A stretch of DNA of 64,000 bases. It comes from Marinobacter sp. LQ44. Its GTDB lineage: Bacteria; Pseudomonadota; Gammaproteobacteria; Pseudomonadales; Oleiphilaceae. Below are positions 8,215 through 17,959 of the stretch, piece after piece. The translations under genes and the position numbers were made by a program. Numbering within the stretch: the first letter of the stretch is position 1; every line of letters begins with the position of its first letter. The notes beneath the pieces were generated by a model, which ran no database searches, had not been told where the DNA came from, and was given only the letters and a program-made list of their open reading frames with translations. The stretch is taken from the NCBI RefSeq assembly GCF_001447155.2, contig NZ_CP014754.1:3348001-3412000 (forward strand). Reading direction: 5' to 3'.

Positions 8215-9861
8215 TTAGATCATCCGCCCGGGATGCGCAAAGGTAATGCGAAAGCGACAGCCAGGCTGTTCATCTTCCACCAGCGACAAATGCGCCTGGT
8301 TGGCCTCGCATAACTCGCGGGCCAGGTACAGGCCAAGACCGGTGCCGCCCTTGTCGGTGGTGAAAAAGGGCTCAAATACCGAGTGTCGGTGTTCCCGTGC
8401 AATGCCGGGGCCAAAATCCCGTACGTCCACGTAAGCCCGCTCTCCATCGGCGGTGGCGCCAACCACTAATTGTATCCTGTTTTGGCCGGTCTGCTGTTTG
8501 CTGTATCGCAAACCATTGTCACACAGATTCACCATGACCTGCTCAATCTGGCTCTTGTCAAAGCGGGCAGGCGGCACGGCATCGTCTGCCAATAGCTCAA
8601 TAATGGCTTTGGAGCCGTCGTCCCGGGTCTGTTGGAAGTCCCGGGTGAATTCGGTCAGCCAATCCCTGACATCCACTTGTTCTGAATTAGCGGCCCTGCG
8701 CCGGGACAGGTCGAGCACATTCTCAATAATGCCGTTCACTCGCTTCGAGTGCCGGCGAATGATATCCAGCATCTGTTTATCGCCTTTGTCCAAATTAGGC
8801 GACTCCTCCATCAGTTGCGCTGCGTGGCTGATGGCCCCAAGGGGGTTGCGGATCTCATGGGCGGTGCCTGCGGTCAGGCGCCCCAGCGAGGCCAGCTTCA
8901 TTTGCTGGGCTTGCTGGGTGACTTTGCTCATATCCTCGATGAATACCAGAATCTGGTCGCCCCGCTCCTGATCCAGTTGGGTAAAGTTGGCCTGTAGCAG
9001 GGGGGAGGTGGGCGACGCCTGAAACGGTTCGATGCGCATGTTGGGGTTTTTCAGCCAGGCTTCCAAACCTTTGCGCAACGGTTTGGGCAGTAATCGGTTT
9101 GGGTGCTCTGCGCTACTTTGGCTGGTGACCGACCCGAAAAGCAGCTCTTCCGCCGCTGCGTTAGCCAGTCGGACCTGGCCAAAACGGTCCAGTACCAGAA
9201 TGCCCGTTCGCATGCGCTGGATGATCTGCTGGTTGATCTGCTCCAACTCCGCAATGCTTCGGGCCCGGCTGGTGGCAAGAGCCTCGCTGCGCATCATGCG
9301 CTTCGAGATGCCTTGCAAAACGAAGGCAGCGGCAAAATAGAGGATGCCCTGTGAGCCGGCGCGAACAATATCGTCCGCGGATTCGTTGATCACCAGCACC
9401 GCCCAGCCGGAGATGCCCAGGGAACAGATGGCTGCGAGCGCAGCGTAGAAAGTGCCCATGCGGCTGGGATTGAGGATGTTCCCAGCGGCAACGGAGACAA
9501 TGACCAGATTGGCAAGGCCGTTGGTGATGCCGGTGCTGGCCAGCAACAGCCCATGCATTATCAGGATATCGATCAGAATAGACAGGGTAATGTGCCGCTG
9601 CCGTGGCTGCAGCCCGGCCAGCAGCATTAGACCAACAAAGGCGTTGATGGCGAGATAAGACACCGCGCCTGCCTGGTAATAATCCAGCCAGCGAAATTTG
9701 GAATCGGTGGTGAATGGGTCCACAAACAGCAGGCCGACCAGCATCAGGCTGATCACCAGCCGGTAATGATTGTAGATGCGGAACAGTCTCACCTGCTGAT
9801 GGTGTGCTCGTGGCCCGAAAGGAGAGCGCGCGGCTGTGGCTGAAGATGCGTCGGTTACCAT
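8215..9861 (-). CDS. pilS: Membrane sensor histidine kinase PilS
   Basis: The 548-residue kinase begins with a soluble segment of about 30 residues, followed by roughly six hydrophobic helices up to about residue 190. A PAS-like segment follows, then a HisKA domain with the phosphorylated His at about residue 335 (motif HEIRNPLGA). A HATPase domain shows the N box (NLCDNGLRYS), G1 (DFGPGI) and G2 (GGTGLGL). PilS phosphorylates and dephosphorylates PilR and senses pilin in the membrane of pseudomonads. Its promoter would lie in the 93-bp divergent gap shared with nadE. Confidence 0.92.
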   Translation of the reverse strand: MVTDASSATAARSPFGPRAHHQQVRLFRIYNHYRLVISLMLVGLLFVDPFTTDSKFRWLDYYQAGAVSYLAINAFVGLMLLAGLQPRQRHITLSILIDILIMHGLLLASTGITNGLANLVIVSVAAGNILNPSRMGTFYAALAAICSLGISGWAVLVINESADDIVRAGSQGILYFAAAFVLQGISKRMMRSEALATSRARSIAELEQINQQIIQRMRTGILVLDRFGQVRLANAAAEELLFGSVTSQSSAEHPNRLLPKPLRKGLEAWLKNPNMRIEPFQASPTSPLLQANFTQLDQERGDQILVFIEDMSKVTQQAQQMKLASLGRLTAGTAHEIRNPLGAISHAAQLMEESPNLDKGDKQMLDIIRRHSKRVNGIIENVLDLSRRRAANSEQVDVRDWLTEFTRDFQQTRDDGSKAIIELLADDAVPPARFDKSQIEQVMVNLCDNGLRYSKQQTGQNRIQLVVGATADGERAYVDVRDFGPGIAREHRHSVFEPFFTTDKGGTGLGLYLARELCEANQAHLSLVEDEQPGCRFRITFAHPGRMI

Positions 9862-9954
9862 GGGTATGGTTATCTGCCTTTGGTCAGGAGAAATCCTTGT
9901 CTATGGAGGGTTATAATAGCCTTTTAACGGCAATAAGTTACAGGAGCCCTGATC

Positions 9955-11619
9955 ATGACGGTAACCGGTACAACCACCGAAGACACTGCTGCGCCCCGTA
10001 AGCTACGGGTGGTGATGGCCCAGCTGGATTTTCTGGTGGGGGATATTCCTGGCAATACCGACTTGATCATTCAGGCTACCCGTGAGGCAGAGGAGCAGCA
10101 TCAGGCCGATATCGTGTTGTTCCCGGAACTTTGCCTGACAGGGTACCCGCCGGAAGACCTGTTGCTTCGGCCGAGCCTGGATTTGCGAGTACAAGAAGCG
10201 CTTGAGCGTTTGAAGCAGGCGAATCTGGCCCCCGCCATGATCATTGGCGCGCCTCTCCGCGCGGCGGGCCTGCTCTACAACGCGGCAGTGGTCATCGAAG
10301 CGGGGGAAATCCGGGGCAGGTATTTCAAACGCTGCCCACCGAACTACCAGGTATTCGATGAAAAACGCTACTTTGCTGAAGGCTCCCAGAGCCTGGTCGT
10401 CGACATCAAAGGGGTTCCGGTGGGCATCACCGTGTGTGAAGACCTCTGGAAAGACGGCCCCCTGGAAGATGCCGCAGCCGCTGGCGCCCAGTTGGTCCTG
10501 AATCTGAACGCGTCTCCCTACGACATCGACAAGCAGGCCCGTCGCAAGGCATTGCTGGAGCGCAAAGCCACGGAAAATCGTGTCAGTATCGTCTACGTCA
10601 ACCTGGTGGGTGGGCAGGACGAACTGGTGTTTGACGGAGGTTCGATGGTTTATGACCACTCCGGCACGTTAAAAGTAGAGATTCCCCAGTTCACCAACGG
10701 CCTGTTCCCGGTGGATTTTCTGTGTGAACACCACTGCCAGCCGGTGTCTCAGCCACTGCCTCCGGAGCCGTCACTGGAAGCGAATGTTTATAATGCGCTA
10801 GTCACCGGTGTTCGGGACTATGTTAATAAAAACGGCTTCAAGTCTGTGGTGCTTGGCTTGTCCGGCGGCATTGATTCCGCGGTGACTCTGGCAGTGGCGG
10901 CGGATGCCCTGGGCAAGGAGCGGGTGCGGGCGGTGATGATGCCATTCCGTTACACGTCCAGCGCCAGCCTGGAAGACGCGGAAGCCCAGGCGAGGGCTAT
11001 GGGCGTTCAGTACGATGTGTTCTCCATTGAGCCCATGTACGACACCTTTATGGCGACCTTGGCGAAACCCTTTGAGGGCACGCGCCCGGACACCACGGAA
11101 GAAAACCTTCAGGCGCGCCTGCGCGGTGTGTTGCTGATGTCCCTGTCCAACAAGTTTGGTTCGCTGGTTTTGACCACCGGTAACAAGAGCGAGATGGCCG
11201 TGGGCTACTCCACGCTCTATGGTGACATGGCCGGCGGGTTCGATGTGCTCAAGGATGTGCCGAAAACCCTGGTGTTCCGTCTGGCCTGGTACCGAAACAG
11301 CGTGTCACCGGTGATTCCCGAGCGAGTGATTACCCGCCCGCCGTCGGCCGAGCTGGCGCCAGACCAGAAAGACGAAGACAGCCTACCCGGCTATGATATT
11401 CTTGACCAGATTCTGCATTTTTACGTAGAGCGGGATTACAGTGCCGAGGCCATTGTCGCGGAGGGATTTGCCCGTGCGGATGTCGAGCGGGTGGTGCGTC
11501 TGGTGGACATCAATGAGTATAAGCGCCGCCAGGCGCCTATCGGCGTGCGTATTACCGAGCGGGGCTTCGGGAAAGATCGTCGCTATCCGATCACCAATGG
11601 CTGGAAGCTTGGTTTCTGA
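9955..11619 (+). CDS. nadE: Glutamine-dependent NAD+ synthetase
   Basis: The 554-residue enzyme converts nicotinic acid adenine dinucleotide to NAD+ using glutamine and ATP. The N-terminal nitrilase-like glutaminase domain (to about residue 265) has the catalytic Glu58, a Lys in the KRCPPNY segment and Cys161 in VCEDLW. The C-terminal synthetase domain has the PPi loop SGGIDS at about 303-308. The two-domain form is the glutamine-using type, unlike the short ammonia-dependent enzyme of E. coli. An AGGAG site precedes the ATG, and a TATAAT lies at 9912-9917. It appears monocistronic and ends at a shared terminator. Confidence 0.95.
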   Translation: MTVTGTTTEDTAAPRKLRVVMAQLDFLVGDIPGNTDLIIQATREAEEQHQADIVLFPELCLTGYPPEDLLLRPSLDLRVQEALERLKQANLAPAMIIGAPLRAAGLLYNAAVVIEAGEIRGRYFKRCPPNYQVFDEKRYFAEGSQSLVVDIKGVPVGITVCEDLWKDGPLEDAAAAGAQLVLNLNASPYDIDKQARRKALLERKATENRVSIVYVNLVGGQDELVFDGGSMVYDHSGTLKVEIPQFTNGLFPVDFLCEHHCQPVSQPLPPEPSLEANVYNALVTGVRDYVNKNGFKSVVLGLSGGIDSAVTLAVAADALGKERVRAVMMPFRYTSSASLEDAEAQARAMGVQYDVFSIEPMYDTFMATLAKPFEGTRPDTTEENLQARLRGVLLMSLSNKFGSLVLTTGNKSEMAVGYSTLYGDMAGGFDVLKDVPKTLVFRLAWYRNSVSPVIPERVITRPPSAELAPDQKDEDSLPGYDILDQILHFYVERDYSAEAIVAEGFARADVERVVRLVDINEYKRRQAPIGVRITERGFGKDRRYPITNGWKLGF

Positions 11620-11640
11620 TTGTTTCCCTTGAAAGAAATT

Positions 11641-11672
11641 AAGGGCCGGTAGCGAATGCTCCCGGCCCTTTT
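11641..11672. terminator. Bidirectional terminator between nadE and bamD
   Basis: A 9-bp GC-rich stem (AAGGGCCGG and its complement, 11641-11649 and 11662-11670) is followed by a short T-run on the plus strand. It serves two convergent genes; the minus-strand tail is less T-rich. Confidence 0.8.
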
Positions 11673-11685
11673 GACATCTGGACGG

Positions 11686-12519
11686 TTATTCGTCGCCCAT
11701 CAGGCCAAAGGTGACCACATTGGTGAGCGAACGATTCTGGCGGCGCAGGCGGTCAGACTGGAATTCGCCGTTCTCATCAAACGCCTCGCTATTGGGGAAG
11801 TTGGTGCGCAGGGTGGCAATGGCATCGCTGGCGCCTTTTTTCAGGTCCATTAACCGGAAGGTATCGGCCAGCAGAATCAGGGCCTCTTCAACGGCTGGTG
11901 AGGACGGGTAGTTCTCCACAACAAAACGGGCCCGGTTGTTTGCCGCGATGTATGCCTCACGTTTGATGTAATAGTGGGCTGCATGTAACTCCAGTTCCGC
12001 CATCCGGTTGCGCACAGCGATCATGCGTTGGCGGGCATCCAGGGCGTATTCACTGTCCGGGAAGCGGTTCAGCAGTTGGGAGAAATCCCGGAAGGCCTGC
12101 AGTTGCTCGCCAGGGTTTCGGGCGGCAACATCAATGGCGAAGTATCGCGCCGCCAGACCGATATCGAGATTATAGGAAGCAAGGCCGCGCATATAGAGAG
12201 CGTAGTCCAGATGCTCGCTCTGCGGATTCAACCGCATGAAACGATCCGCCGCTGCCCGAGATCCCTCAAGGTCAAGATTCTGGTAGCGAGCGTAGATCAG
12301 GTCCAACTGGGCCTGCTCGGCATAACGGCCGAACGGGTAGTAGGTTTCCAGGGCTTCCAGGTTCTGCTCGGCTTCATTGAAGTTGCCGGAGTTCATTGCC
12401 TTGCGGGCATTGTCGTAATAGGTCTTCTCCGGCAGCACTTCCACGTCTTTTTTGGAGGCGCAGCCGGTGGCCAGCGCTATCATTGTGGAAAGTAGCAGTA
12501 ATCGGACAACTGATCTCAT
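11686..12519 (-). CDS. bamD: Outer membrane assembly lipoprotein BamD
   Basis: I placed the start at 12519, giving 277 residues beginning MRSVVRLLLL. This yields a lipoprotein signal ending in LATGC, so the mature protein would start at the lipidated Cys. The rest is alpha-helical with TPR repeats matching the BamD family (segments YYPFGRYAEQAQLD, RFPDSEYALDARQRM). BamD is the essential partner of BamA in inserting beta-barrel proteins into the outer membrane. A longer upstream reading frame exists but would bury the lipobox. It is divergent from rluD, the arrangement seen in many gammaproteobacteria. Confidence 0.93.
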   Translation of the reverse strand: MRSVVRLLLLSTMIALATGCASKKDVEVLPEKTYYDNARKAMNSGNFNEAEQNLEALETYYPFGRYAEQAQLDLIYARYQNLDLEGSRAAADRFMRLNPQSEHLDYALYMRGLASYNLDIGLAARYFAIDVAARNPGEQLQAFRDFSQLLNRFPDSEYALDARQRMIAVRNRMAELELHAAHYYIKREAYIAANNRARFVVENYPSSPAVEEALILLADTFRLMDLKKGASDAIATLRTNFPNSEAFDENGEFQSDRLRRQNRSLTNVVTFGLMGDE

Positions 12520-12582
12520 GCCGGAATCCCGTATAATGGTCACAACTTGAATGAATTTCGCATTGTAGCAAAAAGAGGCTGA

Positions 12583-13560
12583 ATGTCTTCCAATAACCGG
12601 ATTACCGGACATTACATAGTACCCCCGCAGCTCAGCGACAAGCGCCTGGACCAGGCCGCCGCCGAGTTGATGCCCGAGCATTCCCGCTCGCGCCTGCAGT
12701 CCTGGATCAAAAGTGGCGCCCTGACCGTTAACGGCGCCGTTCGCAAGCCCAGAGACAAGGTGATGCTGGATGACGTTCTCGACCTGGATGCCGAGCCGGA
12801 AGTGCAGGTGACCTGGGAAGCCGAGCCCATCAGCCTGGGCATCGTCTACGAAGACGAACACCTGCTGGTGATCAACAAGCCGGCGGGCCTGGTGGTACAT
12901 CCTGCCGCCGGCCACGCCGATGGCACCCTGGTCAATGCGCTTTTGAATCACGCGCCGGAGGTGGAAAACCTGCCCCGGGCCGGCATTGTGCACCGCCTGG
13001 ATAAGGACACTTCCGGCATCATGGTGGTGGCTCGCAGCCTGATAGCCCACACCTCCCTGGTGGACCAGCTGCAAACCCGTACCATGGGGCGGGAATACGA
13101 AGCGGTTGTGGTCGGCTCATTGACCGGCGGCGCCACCGTAGACGCACCCATCGGCCGGCACCCCCAGGACCGCAAGCGCATGGCGGTGGTTTCCTCCGGT
13201 AAACCGGCAGTTACCCATTACCGTTTGCTGGAACGTTTCGCCGCCCACACCCATATCCAGTGCAAACTCGAAAGCGGCCGAACTCACCAGATCCGCGTGC
13301 ACATGACCCACGTGCGCCACCCCTTGGTGGGCGACCCGGCATACGGCGGCCGCCTGCGCCTGCCCAAAGGCACCACGGAAGAGCTTCGCCAGGCCCTGGC
13401 CGCATTCAACCGACAGGCCCTGCATGCCAGAAGGCTGACTCTGGAACATCCGGCAACCGGCGAAACCCTCAGTTGGGAAGTGCCATTGCCGGACGATATG
13501 GTCCAACTCATCGAAGCCCTGCGCAAGCACGCCCGGGAGCTGGAAAACAGTGATTTCTGA
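12583..13560 (+). CDS. rluD: 23S rRNA pseudouridine synthase RluD
   Basis: The 325-residue enzyme isomerises uridines in helix 69 of 23S rRNA (positions 1911, 1915 and 1917 in E. coli). Residues about 20-80 form an S4 RNA-binding domain. The RluA-family catalytic motif HRLDKDTSG carries the nucleophile Asp140, and the C-terminal region has the RTHQIRVH motif. A TATAAT at 12532-12537 lies about 45 bases upstream. The end overlaps pgeF by 11 bases, so the pair is translationally coupled. The gene order bamD, rluD, pgeF, clpB is conserved in many gammaproteobacteria. Confidence 0.95.
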   Translation: MSSNNRITGHYIVPPQLSDKRLDQAAAELMPEHSRSRLQSWIKSGALTVNGAVRKPRDKVMLDDVLDLDAEPEVQVTWEAEPISLGIVYEDEHLLVINKPAGLVVHPAAGHADGTLVNALLNHAPEVENLPRAGIVHRLDKDTSGIMVVARSLIAHTSLVDQLQTRTMGREYEAVVVGSLTGGATVDAPIGRHPQDRKRMAVVSSGKPAVTHYRLLERFAAHTHIQCKLESGRTHQIRVHMTHVRHPLVGDPAYGGRLRLPKGTTEELRQALAAFNRQALHARRLTLEHPATGETLSWEVPLPDDMVQLIEALRKHARELENSDF

Positions 13561-14308
13561 CAACAACACCCTGACCCCGAGCTGGCGCGCGCCAGCTCAT
13601 GTGCGAGCTCTGTGCACAACCCGAAAGGGTGGTGTAAGCCTGCCCCCCTGGGAAGCCCTGAACCTGGGCGGGCACGTCAACGACAACCCGGACCACGTAG
13701 CGGAAAACCGCAGCCGCCTGGCCGCCTTCACCGGCCTGGACGCCAACAACATCGGCTGGCTCAACCAGGTACACGGCACCGGCGTGGTAGAACTCACGCC
13801 AGATAACGTTGGGGCGATCCCCGAAGCCGATGCCAGCCACACCCGGCAACCCGGAATCGCCTGCGCCATACTCACCGCCGACTGCCTGCCCGTCATCCTG
13901 GCAGACACCGACGGCACCGTCATAGGCGCCGCCCACGCCGGCTGGCGTAGCCTTTGCGGCGGCGTACTCGAAAACCTGATCACCGCCATGGCCGTACCCC
14001 CGTCCAACCTCCAGGCCTGGCTCGGCCCCGCCATAGGCCCCGACAGCTTCGAAGTCGGCCCCGAAGTCCGTCAGGCCTTCCTCGACCACAACCCCGAAGC
14101 CGATCAGGCCTTCACCCCCTCAAAACAACGCCCCGACCACTACCTGGCCAGCATCTACCAACTCGCAAGCCAGCGTTTGAGAGCAGCCGGCGTTACGTCC
14201 ATCTCTGGCGGCAGCTTGTGCACCGTCAACGACAGCGACTGGTTCTTCTCGTATCGACGAGACGGTGAAACCGGAAGAATGGCGACGTTGATCTGGATGA
14301 GGACATAA
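13550..14308 (+). CDS. pgeF: Laccase-domain (YfiH/PgeF) purine nucleoside phosphorylase family protein
   Basis: The start is a GTG at 13550 inside the end of rluD, giving 252 residues. The family zinc-site segments are all visible: NQVHGTGVV, TADCLPVIL and HAGWRSLCGG, and the C terminus ends with a NDSDWFFSYRRDG-like segment. Members were first called polyphenol oxidases (laccases). Work on the family shows purine nucleoside cleavage by phosphate, and in E. coli the protein (PgeF) edits wrongly built cell wall precursors. Which activity dominates here cannot be told from sequence. The coding strand is notably C-rich. Confidence 0.9.
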   Translation: MISDNNTLTPSWRAPAHVRALCTTRKGGVSLPPWEALNLGGHVNDNPDHVAENRSRLAAFTGLDANNIGWLNQVHGTGVVELTPDNVGAIPEADASHTRQPGIACAILTADCLPVILADTDGTVIGAAHAGWRSLCGGVLENLITAMAVPPSNLQAWLGPAIGPDSFEVGPEVRQAFLDHNPEADQAFTPSKQRPDHYLASIYQLASQRLRAAGVTSISGGSLCTVNDSDWFFSYRRDGETGRMATLIWMRT

Positions 14309-14345
14309 CCGAGCTTTAGGCCTCCAGGCGAAAAACTCTAAAGTA

Positions 14346-14460
14346 TCGGGCTGGGGCAGGGAGAGCTTTCCAGAACTGTCTGCAGCAGGGATGCTGCAGT
14401 CAAGCCTACAGGGAAGTATTCACGGCGTGTTCTGGAAAGCTCTCCCTGCCCCAGCCCCGA
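14346..14460. repeat. Long inverted-repeat element, REP/MITE-like
   Basis: Two arms of 29 bp pair perfectly (14348-14376 with 14429-14457) and continue for two more pairs past a one-base bulge. Between them a second hairpin has an 8-bp stem (CTGCAGCA, 14380-14387 with 14392-14399) and a 4-base loop. The whole 115-bp unit sits in the 340-bp gap between pgeF and clpB. It has no T-run typical of a terminator and no open frame. The structure resembles ERIC/REP-type intergenic repeats or a small non-autonomous element; I have not seen a second copy in this window. The rest of the gap holds only the clpB promoter. Confidence 0.75.
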
Positions 14461-14545
14461 CTACGTAATAGCATGCCCGTAACGAACCAAACTCCACGCG
14501 AAGACTGACCGCCGTCAAATTTCTGACGAAATAGCCCCAAGCCAA

Positions 14546-14572
14546 CTTGAAGTCCCCCAGGTTGCCCCTACA
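14546..14572 (+). promoter_or_regulatory. Probable sigma-32 heat-shock promoter of clpB
   Basis: CTTGAA at 14546-14551 and CCCCTACA at 14565-14572 are separated by 13 bases. This fits the RpoH consensus (CTTGAA, spacer 11-16, CCCCATnT) with small deviations and lies 76 bases before the clpB ATG. ClpB is a classical sigma-32 target. Confidence 0.7.
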
Positions 14573-14648
14573 CTAATTCTCAAAGCAACACGAATACCCA
14601 TCACCAACCACCAACTGGTATTCGCACAAAATTCGGGGAAACGAACAC

Positions 14649-17225
14649 ATGAGAATCGACAAACTCACCAGCAAACTGCAAAGCGCCCTGGCCGACGCCC
14701 AGTCCATTGCCGTCGGCAAAGACCACAACTTCATCGAGCCGGTTCACCTGATGCAGGCCCTGCTCGACCAGCAAGGCGGGTCCATCAAACCCCTGCTCAA
14801 ACAGGTGTCTGTGGAGCCCGGCCGCGTGCGCCAGGCCATCGCCAAAGAAATTGAAAACCTGCCGGAAGTGCAGGGCAACGCCGGCGACGTCTCCATGTCC
14901 AACGACATGGGCCGGCTGTTCAACATGGCAGACAAGCTGGCCCAGAAGCGCGGCGACCAGTTCATCTCCAGCGAGCTGATCCTGCTGGCGGCCGTCGAAG
15001 ACCGAGGCTCCCTCGGCCGCGTGCTGAGAGAGCAAGGTGTAGATAAGGCTGCCCTGGAAAAAGCCATTGATGCCGTGCGCGGCGGCGAAACCGTCAACGA
15101 CGCCAGTGCCGAAGAAAACCGTCAGGCGTTGTCCAAATACACCATCGACCTCACCGAGCGGGCCGAAGCCGGCAAACTGGACCCGGTCATCGGCCGTGAT
15201 GACGAAATTCGTCGCACCATCCAGGTACTCCAGCGCCGCCGCAAGAACAACCCGGTGCTGATTGGTGAGCCGGGTGTGGGTAAAACGGCCATCGTTGAAG
15301 GCCTGGCCCAACGCATCGTCAACGGTGAAGTGCCGGACGGCCTCAAAGATAAAAAGGTGCTGTCTCTGGACATGGGTGCCCTCATCGCCGGCGCCAAGTT
15401 CCGCGGTGAGTTCGAGGAGCGCCTGAAAGCCGTGCTCAACGAATTGTCCAAACAGGAAGGTCAGATCATCCTGTTCATCGATGAGATCCATACCATGGTC
15501 GGCGCCGGCAAAGCCGAAGGCTCCATGGACGCCGGTAACATGCTCAAGCCTGCGCTGGCACGGGGAGAGTTGCACTGCGTAGGCGCCACCACCCTGAACG
15601 AATACCGGGAAAACATCGAGAAAGACGCAGCGCTCGAGCGCCGTTTCCAGAAAGTACTGGTGACTGAGCCCAGTGAGGAAGACACCATTGCGATTCTTCG
15701 TGGCCTCAAAGAGCGCTACGAAGTTCACCACGGTGTGGAAGTGACTGATGGCGCGATCATCGCCGCCGCGAAACTGTCCCATCGTTATATCACCGATCGC
15801 CAACTGCCAGATAAGGCCATTGATCTCGTAGACGAAGCGGCGAGCCAGATTCGTATGGAAATGGATTCCAAGCCCGAGGCGTTGGATCGCCTGGAGCGGC
15901 GCCTGATTCAGCTCAAGATTGAACGCGAGGCCCTGAAGAAAGAAACCGATGCTGCTTCCAAAAAGCGGTTGGAAGAGTTGTCTTCGGTGATTGCCAATGT
16001 CGAACGCGAATACGCCGATCTGGAAGAAGTCTGGAACACCGAGAAAGCGGCGCTGCATGGCTCCCAGAAGATCAAGAGCCAGCTGGAGCAGGCCCGGATT
16101 GACCTGGAAAACGCCCGCCGCGCTGGCGATCTGGGCAAGATGTCCGAGCTTCAGTACGGCACCATTCCGGAGCTGGAGCGCCAGCTGGATATGGCCAGCC
16201 AGGCTGAAATGATGGAAATGAAGCTGTTGCGTAACCGGGTCACCGACGAGGAAATCGCCGAGATCGTCTCCAAGTGGACAGGCATCCCGGTATCGAAGAT
16301 GCTGGAGGGCGAGCGGGATAAACTGATGCGCATGGAAGACGCCCTGCACGACCGGGTGATCGGCCAGCATGAAGCGGTCGAGGCGGTCTCCAATGCCGTG
16401 CGTCGGTCCCGGGCCGGGTTGTCTGATCCCAACCGGCCGAATGGCTCGTTCCTGTTCCTCGGGCCGACCGGTGTGGGCAAGACCGAGCTTTGTAAGGCTC
16501 TGGCATCGTTCCTGTTTGATACCGAAGAGGCCATGGTGCGGATCGATATGTCCGAGTTTATGGAGAAGCACTCCGTTGCTCGTCTGATCGGCGCGCCTCC
16601 CGGTTACGTGGGCTACGAAGAGGGGGGCTACCTGACCGAGGCGGTGCGCCGCCGGCCTTACTCGGTGCTGCTGCTGGATGAGGTGGAAAAGGCCCATCCT
16701 GATGTCTTCAACATCTTGTTGCAGGTGCTGGATGATGGTCGCCTGACCGACGGCCAGGGCCGTACGGTCGATTTCCGGAATACTGTGATCGTGATGACCT
16801 CCAACCTAGGTTCTCACATCATTCAGGAAAAGGCGGGCGAGGAAAACTACGACGCCATGAAGGCGGCAGTCATGGAGGAGGTTGGAACGCACTTCCGCCC
16901 TGAGTTCATCAACCGGGTGGACGAAGTGGTGGTGTTCCATCCGCTGGCGGAAAGCCAGATTCAAGGTATTGCCCGTATCCAGATCGAGAATCTGGCGCGG
17001 CGATTGAAGGATCAGGATATGAAGCTTGAGCTGGACGATGCGGTTATGCAACTGCTGGCGGAAGTGGGCTACGACCCGGTCTACGGTGCACGTCCTCTCA
17101 AACGTGCGATTCAGCGGATGATTGAAAACCCGCTGGCGCAGAAGCTACTGCAGGGCAGCTTTGTGCCCGGCGACACTATTCGTGCCGCCGTAGAGAACGA
17201 CCAGGTGGTGTTCTCGAAGGCCTGA
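14649..17225 (+). CDS. clpB: ATP-dependent protein disaggregase ClpB
   Basis: The 858-residue Hsp100 protein has the full ClpB layout: an N-terminal double Clp repeat (1-150), a first AAA+ module with Walker A at residues 206-213, the long coiled-coil middle domain (about 410-530), and a second AAA+ module with Walker A at 605-612. It lacks a ClpP-binding tripeptide of the ClpA/ClpX type, as expected for a disaggregase. It works with DnaK/DnaJ to rescue aggregated proteins in the cytoplasm. A sigma-32-like promoter precedes it and a strong hairpin terminator follows. Confidence 0.97.
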   Translation: MRIDKLTSKLQSALADAQSIAVGKDHNFIEPVHLMQALLDQQGGSIKPLLKQVSVEPGRVRQAIAKEIENLPEVQGNAGDVSMSNDMGRLFNMADKLAQKRGDQFISSELILLAAVEDRGSLGRVLREQGVDKAALEKAIDAVRGGETVNDASAEENRQALSKYTIDLTERAEAGKLDPVIGRDDEIRRTIQVLQRRRKNNPVLIGEPGVGKTAIVEGLAQRIVNGEVPDGLKDKKVLSLDMGALIAGAKFRGEFEERLKAVLNELSKQEGQIILFIDEIHTMVGAGKAEGSMDAGNMLKPALARGELHCVGATTLNEYRENIEKDAALERRFQKVLVTEPSEEDTIAILRGLKERYEVHHGVEVTDGAIIAAAKLSHRYITDRQLPDKAIDLVDEAASQIRMEMDSKPEALDRLERRLIQLKIEREALKKETDAASKKRLEELSSVIANVEREYADLEEVWNTEKAALHGSQKIKSQLEQARIDLENARRAGDLGKMSELQYGTIPELERQLDMASQAEMMEMKLLRNRVTDEEIAEIVSKWTGIPVSKMLEGERDKLMRMEDALHDRVIGQHEAVEAVSNAVRRSRAGLSDPNRPNGSFLFLGPTGVGKTELCKALASFLFDTEEAMVRIDMSEFMEKHSVARLIGAPPGYVGYEEGGYLTEAVRRRPYSVLLLDEVEKAHPDVFNILLQVLDDGRLTDGQGRTVDFRNTVIVMTSNLGSHIIQEKAGEENYDAMKAAVMEEVGTHFRPEFINRVDEVVVFHPLAESQIQGIARIQIENLARRLKDQDMKLELDDAVMQLLAEVGYDPVYGARPLKRAIQRMIENPLAQKLLQGSFVPGDTIRAAVENDQVVFSKA

Positions 17226-17246
17226 CAAAGCCGGGCGTCAGCTAAT

Positions 17247-17288
17247 AAAAAAGGCCGGGCAACCCACGTTTGGTTGCCCGGCCTTTTT
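17247..17288. terminator. Bidirectional terminator between clpB and the DUF4124 gene
   Basis: A stem of at least 14 bp (arms starting AAGGCCGGGCAACC, 17251-17264, and its complement) encloses a short loop and is flanked by an A-run and a T-run. It is a strong intrinsic terminator for both convergent genes. Confidence 0.92.
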
Positions 17289-17301
17289 GATGGTGAGAAA
17301 A

Positions 17302-17781
17302 CTAGCGTTGGGCGGGTGCCGAGCCTTCCGGCCCGCAGTTTTCTTCCATAATCTCCCGGAACCGGCGACGTTGCTCTTCGATTTCGTCCGGCGCCAGATA
17401 GCGCATCTCGCCGTTCTCCTCAACCCGGATTCGCGCGTTGCTGTTCAGCACGTCCAGGTTGGATCGGGCGGTCGCACAATTGGCTTCCCGCTGCTTGCGG
17501 CGAGCTTCCTCAACAGCGGTCTCTTGACGGCGCTGTTCCTGGGAGCGCTGCTGCTCCTGCAGTTCTCCCAGCTGTTCCTGGGCACTTTGGCGCTGGCCAG
17601 ACTGGCTTCTGCTGGTCGTGCCGGAGCGGACATTCACCTGCTCCGAGTTCGCGCCCGTTGGCTGGCGGTCGCCAAAGTGGGTTACCCCGTTTTCGTCTGT
17701 CCATTTATACACTGAAGCGCCGGCCGCAATGCCCGGTGTCATCGCCATCAGAAGTGTCAGCATCAGGATTTTTCGATTCAT
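17302..17781 (-). CDS. DUF4124 domain envelope protein
   Basis: The start at 17781 (MNRKILMLTL) gives 159 residues with a Sec signal peptide ending near AGA-SVYKW. Directly after it comes the DUF4124 motif YKWTDENGVTHFGDRQP (mature N terminus), followed by a Gln/Glu/Arg-rich, probably helical middle segment (about 75-115) and a C-terminal basic tail with one more Cys. DUF4124 proteins are common in gammaproteobacteria, are exported, and have no assigned biochemical role. A periplasmic location is inferred. No partner gene is adjacent in the same direction. Confidence 0.8.
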   Translation of the reverse strand: MNRKILMLTLLMAMTPGIAAGASVYKWTDENGVTHFGDRQPTGANSEQVNVRSGTTSRSQSGQRQSAQEQLGELQEQQRSQEQRRQETAVEEARRKQREANCATARSNLDVLNSNARIRVEENGEMRYLAPDEIEEQRRRFREIMEENCGPEGSAPAQR

Positions 17782-17931
17782 GTCTCTGCCCGTTTCTTGT
17801 CTACTGCCTGGGGATATCATGCCACCGAAACGATGGGTTTTCCCTTGCCTGGTTCAAATCTCTTGCGCGTTATATCCGGTCAGTATGGCAGAGTGTAGAG
17901 TAAAATGGTCGCAATTAAGCCACAGCGCCTA

Positions 17932-17959
17932 TTGACAGTGAGTTTCCCGCTGTCAGAAT
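17932..17959 (+). promoter_or_regulatory. Candidate ilvI promoter with internal palindrome
   Basis: TTGACA (17932-17937) and CAGAAT (17954-17959) are spaced by 16 bases. An inverted repeat, TGACAG at 17933-17938 and CTGTCA at 17950-17955, overlaps both hexamers and could be an operator. Transcription from here would give a leader of roughly 285 bases. Confidence 0.5.

Noticed and set aside
14601..16697. A 698-codon open frame antisense to clpB
   Set aside because: It mirrors the codon pattern of a clearly real gene in GC-rich DNA, has no ribosome site and no recognisable domain.
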